From NCBI RefSeq assembly GCF_002287075.1, contig NZ_NSKE01000001.1, positions 1 through 64,000 on the forward strand: DNA of 64,000 nucleotides. Reading direction: 5' to 3'. Below are positions 61,605-64,000 of this stretch, piece by piece. Each line of letters starts with the position of its first letter. The first letter of the stretch is position 1. A model generated the notes under the pieces. That model did no database searches and was not told where the DNA came from. It saw only the letters and a list, made by a program, of their open reading frames with translations. The DNA is from Fodinibius salipaludis. GTDB lineage: Bacteria > Bacteroidota > Rhodothermia > Balneolales > Balneolaceae. Position numbers and translations under genes: made by a program.

Positions 61605-64000
61605 TTGAAAGCTTTTTTTTCACGTGCTCTCATAGGCTCACTACTGTTCAGCGGTTTATTACTGGTCTGTGTAGAGAAAGGTATGTCACAAAATTTGGCC
61701 ATCGAGAGCGATACAACCGATAACGTTGTTCGTATTGTTCGTTTTGTCGGCAACAATAATGTGAAAGACAATACCCTTGAAACATTAATCCGGACTCAAA
61801 CAAACAGGGAGTTTTTAGGGATACCACGTTTTACCCCATGGTATTTCATCTGGCAACTCACAAAGAGTTGGGGAGAATCACCGTCGTATCTAAATCGGGC
61901 AACGGTAGCTAACGATATTGAGCGCATCAAACAATATTATAAAACGGTAGGTTTTTTAGAGGCCTCTGTGGATACAAATATCGTTGAGTTTAAGGAAGAT
62001 AGGGTCGAAGTTTCTTTTTTGATTGAAGAAGGACCAGCTTTTACCATTAAAACATTAGGATATACCGGTCTTCCTGAATTCGATGAGCCTGAAAAGGTAA
62101 ATCAGTTTTTGCATGACAGCCCACTTACCGATGAACAATTGAACGACTCTACATTTACCGTTAACGAACAGTATTCCCAAAATAAGCTTACTGTAGAGCG
62201 TAATAGGCTTATCAACTTTCTCAAAAACAATGGTTATGCTGCCGTTCAACGCGATTCGGTAAATTTGCTCGTCAAAAGGGATACGACCAATCCCCATCAA
62301 CTTGATGCTCTCTTTACGATAAATCCCGGAAAGGAATACCGGTTTGGTGATCTTCATATTAACCTCAGTGGCCCGGGTGATAGCTTGCGTTATAACCAGC
62401 ACGATACCCTTCGACATTCTCCTTTTACGATCAATAATAAATCTATTTTTCTTAAAAAAGGAGAATCTGCCCAAACAAAATTTAAGCTGTTAACAAACCA
62501 GGTATTATTTAAACCGGGTGATGTTTTTAATCATTCGCTTTATATACGAACGGTTAATGAGTTTCAAAACCTGGGGATGCTCGATATACGTCAGTTTGGA
62601 TTGAGTGAAGACGGTTCTCTCCCCGATTATTCCAAGGATGAAATTCCTGTTATGTTTTCACTTCAAACCCGGCCCAAGCATTCGGTGAATGTAAACCTAT
62701 TTGGGATGAAACGATATGGATTTGGGTCAGGAGCCGGTGTTACTTATACTAACAACAATCTTTTTGGGAAAGCTGAGAACTTTCAAATTGGTGTCAACGG
62801 TAGTTTTGAATATGTACGATCTGAGACTATGCGCGACATTGCCTCTGATGTCGATACAAGCTCGCAAAAATTTGATGGGCGGTTTTTTCAAAGTTTTGAA
62901 ACCCATGCGGAATATTCCCTGCCTCGATTGATCTTCCCTTTTTCTTCACTTGATGATAATGTATTCTTCTCAAATGGACGTACCAGGTATTCGCTTTCCT
63001 TTTCACGCTCCAATCAGCTGCTTTTCGATATTAACTCTGATATTAGGTTTAATCTTCGTTACGAAGTACAACACAACCAGCGCTATTCAAGCTTCTTAGA
63101 TCTCATCGAACTTGATCTGCTTGATACCGATCCTTCACCGGAATTCAGTGAAGCACTACGCAATCGTTTCGGGGAAAATTCTTTTCAACTTCAACAAATT
63201 GAAGAAGATTTCCGACCCCAGGTCTCATCTATTATTAGATATACATTTCGCAGTCAAAGAACTGATTTAATTAAAAGAGATCACGGCTATTTTAGTGAAT
63301 ATTCCATAGCTTCGGGGGGTAATATACCCTACCTGACAGATCGTTTGGTTGTGACTCCAGATTCCCTCGAAGGTAATTTACCTGCTATTTTTCCCGGCAG
63401 CCAAAACAGCTTGGCGTACAGCAGGTTCGTAAAAGGAACAGCCGACTACCGAAGGTATATTCCATTATCTAATAATACGGTTTTAGGATACCGTGGATTT
63501 TTTGGATTAGCCCTTCCCTATGGTCAAAGTAATACCATCCCATTGAATCAGCGCTTTTATGCCGGTGGTTCTAACGATATAAGAGGATGGGATATTTACA
63601 GCCTTGGCCCCGGTAGCATTCCCTTGGATGATGTAACCATCAACGGAGGGCAAATAAAGTTACTATCACAGATGGAAATACGGCAACAAATTGTAGGAAA
63701 CTTTTTATCTGCTAATTGGATCGCAGCTTGGTTCGCTGATGCCGGCAACGTATGGTATGGTCCGCGGACAAAGTTATTTTCCGGTGCTCGATCAAATGGA
63801 GGACAACAGGAACAAATATCTAAAAATGACCGAGAACAGCTATTGGAATTAGGTAAATTCCGTTTTGATAATTTTTATAACCAAATCGCAGTAGGGTCAG
63901 GATTAGGACTGCGAATGGACTGGGAATATGTGGTCATCCGATTTGATTTTGCATTTCGAATCCACGATTTACAACAAGGATGGTTAGAAGATAAAACGCC
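61605..64000 (+). CDS. BamA/TamA-type Omp85 outer-membrane protein, 3' part missing
   Basis: A frame beginning at a TTG at 61605 stays open to the window edge (798 codons). Starting there gives a signal peptide (LKAFFSRALIGSLLFSGLLL...GMSQN); an ATG at 61683 would leave it without one. The N-terminal part contains POTRA-like repeats (VRIVRFVGNNNVKDNTLETLI near 45-65; FTIKTLGYTGLPE; KEYRFGDLHINLSG), the C-terminal part a 16-strand barrel with QRFYAGGSNDIRGWDIYSLGPG, whose RGW/RGY-type motif marks the barrel of Omp85 proteins. It may insert or export outer-membrane proteins, or translocate lipids. TTG start and missing C-terminus leave details uncertain. Confidence 0.85.
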   Translation, partial: MKAFFSRALIGSLLFSGLLLVCVEKGMSQNLAIESDTTDNVVRIVRFVGNNNVKDNTLETLIRTQTNREFLGIPRFTPWYFIWQLTKSWGESPSYLNRATVANDIERIKQYYKTVGFLEASVDTNIVEFKEDRVEVSFLIEEGPAFTIKTLGYTGLPEFDEPEKVNQFLHDSPLTDEQLNDSTFTVNEQYSQNKLTVERNRLINFLKNNGYAAVQRDSVNLLVKRDTTNPHQLDALFTINPGKEYRFGDLHINLSGPGDSLRYNQHDTLRHSPFTINNKSIFLKKGESAQTKFKLLTNQVLFKPGDVFNHSLYIRTVNEFQNLGMLDIRQFGLSEDGSLPDYSKDEIPVMFSLQTRPKHSVNVNLFGMKRYGFGSGAGVTYTNNNLFGKAENFQIGVNGSFEYVRSETMRDIASDVDTSSQKFDGRFFQSFETHAEYSLPRLIFPFSSLDDNVFFSNGRTRYSLSFSRSNQLLFDINSDIRFNLRYEVQHNQRYSSFLDLIELDLLDTDPSPEFSEALRNRFGENSFQLQQIEEDFRPQVSSIIRYTFRSQRTDLIKRDHGYFSEYSIASGGNIPYLTDRLVVTPDSLEGNLPAIFPGSQNSLAYSRFVKGTADYRRYIPLSNNTVLGYRGFFGLALPYGQSNTIPLNQRFYAGGSNDIRGWDIYSLGPGSIPLDDVTINGGQIKLLSQMEIRQQIVGNFLSANWIAAWFADAGNVWYGPRTKLFSGARSNGGQQEQISKNDREQLLELGKFRFDNFYNQIAVGSGLGLRMDWEYVVIRFDFAFRIHDLQQGWLEDKT

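Noticed and set aside
1-64000. tRNA and rRNA genes
   Set aside because: I looked for cloverleaf and CCA-type ends and for rRNA signatures and saw none that I could support; a covariance-model scan would be decisive.

Overview
The window looks like chromosomal DNA of a Bacteroidota-type bacterium, most likely a Balneolaeota/Balneolaceae relative (inference, not proven). The clues are an AT-rich background with GC-richer housekeeping genes, one promoter of the Bacteroidota type (TTG-N17-TAnnTTTG), a GWxTD-domain protein, a DUF2723 membrane protein, several Sec-signal amidohydrolases, many lipoproteins and weak Shine-Dalgarno sequences. I saw no rRNA gene, tRNA gene, CRISPR array or intact transposase.

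Layout. 1-3.6 kb: a minus-strand array that looks like integron-type gene cassettes. It has two 129-bp attC-like sites, an apparently gene-less cassette, a 2.98-kb cassette carrying a repeat-rich lipoprotein and a GIY-YIG protein, and the start of a third cassette with another lipoprotein. About 1 kb of AT-rich DNA without genes follows. 4.6-12.7 kb: fasciclin protein, lipid kinase, metallopeptidase and DUF952 protein, then an overlapping RimB-like/RimK/aspartoacylase operon, an e(P4)-type phosphatase and two envelope proteins. 12.8-17.8 kb: tadA, a convergent orphan N-terminal domain of an integron-type integrase, a cation efflux protein, a PagL-like lipid A deacylase, an LA_2272-type repeat protein and a PH-domain protein. 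17.8-24.8 kb: an SNF-family transporter, the DUF2723 protein, ybeY and a DUF445 protein.

24.8-37.2 kb: nitrilase-family amidase; an operon of three exported amidohydrolase-fold proteins of which only one keeps the metal site; an ACT-malic enzyme; the queD-queE-SDR cluster; two thioredoxin-fold proteins followed (in transcription order, preceded) by an alkyltransferase-like protein; a DUF2520 protein; a degenerate MEMO-like protein; and a phosphopantetheinyl transferase. 37.2-44.4 kb is an AT-rich accessory stretch: two inverted palindromic repeats around a small membrane-protein gene, an ABC exporter pair, a broken metallopeptidase gene, small lipoproteins, an exonuclease and hypotheticals.

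44.4-64 kb returns to core genes: lysS, a LolC/E-type permease, an acyl-CoA carboxylase beta subunit, a GWxTD protein, pdxA, a methyltransferase, ftsE, queG, an ECF-like sigma factor, a beta-barrel protein, ppx/gppA, prmA, an M28 peptidase, an SDR, gatA, tatA, a DUF2795 protein and a BamA/TamA-type Omp85 protein that runs off the right edge.

Functional themes are envelope biology (lipoproteins, Omp85, LolC/E, PagL, TatA), tRNA and ribosome maintenance (TadA, QueD/E/G, LysS, GatA, YbeY, PrmA, RimK) and a mobile-cassette region. The most unusual signal is the cassette array together with the truncated integrase domain about 10 kb away.
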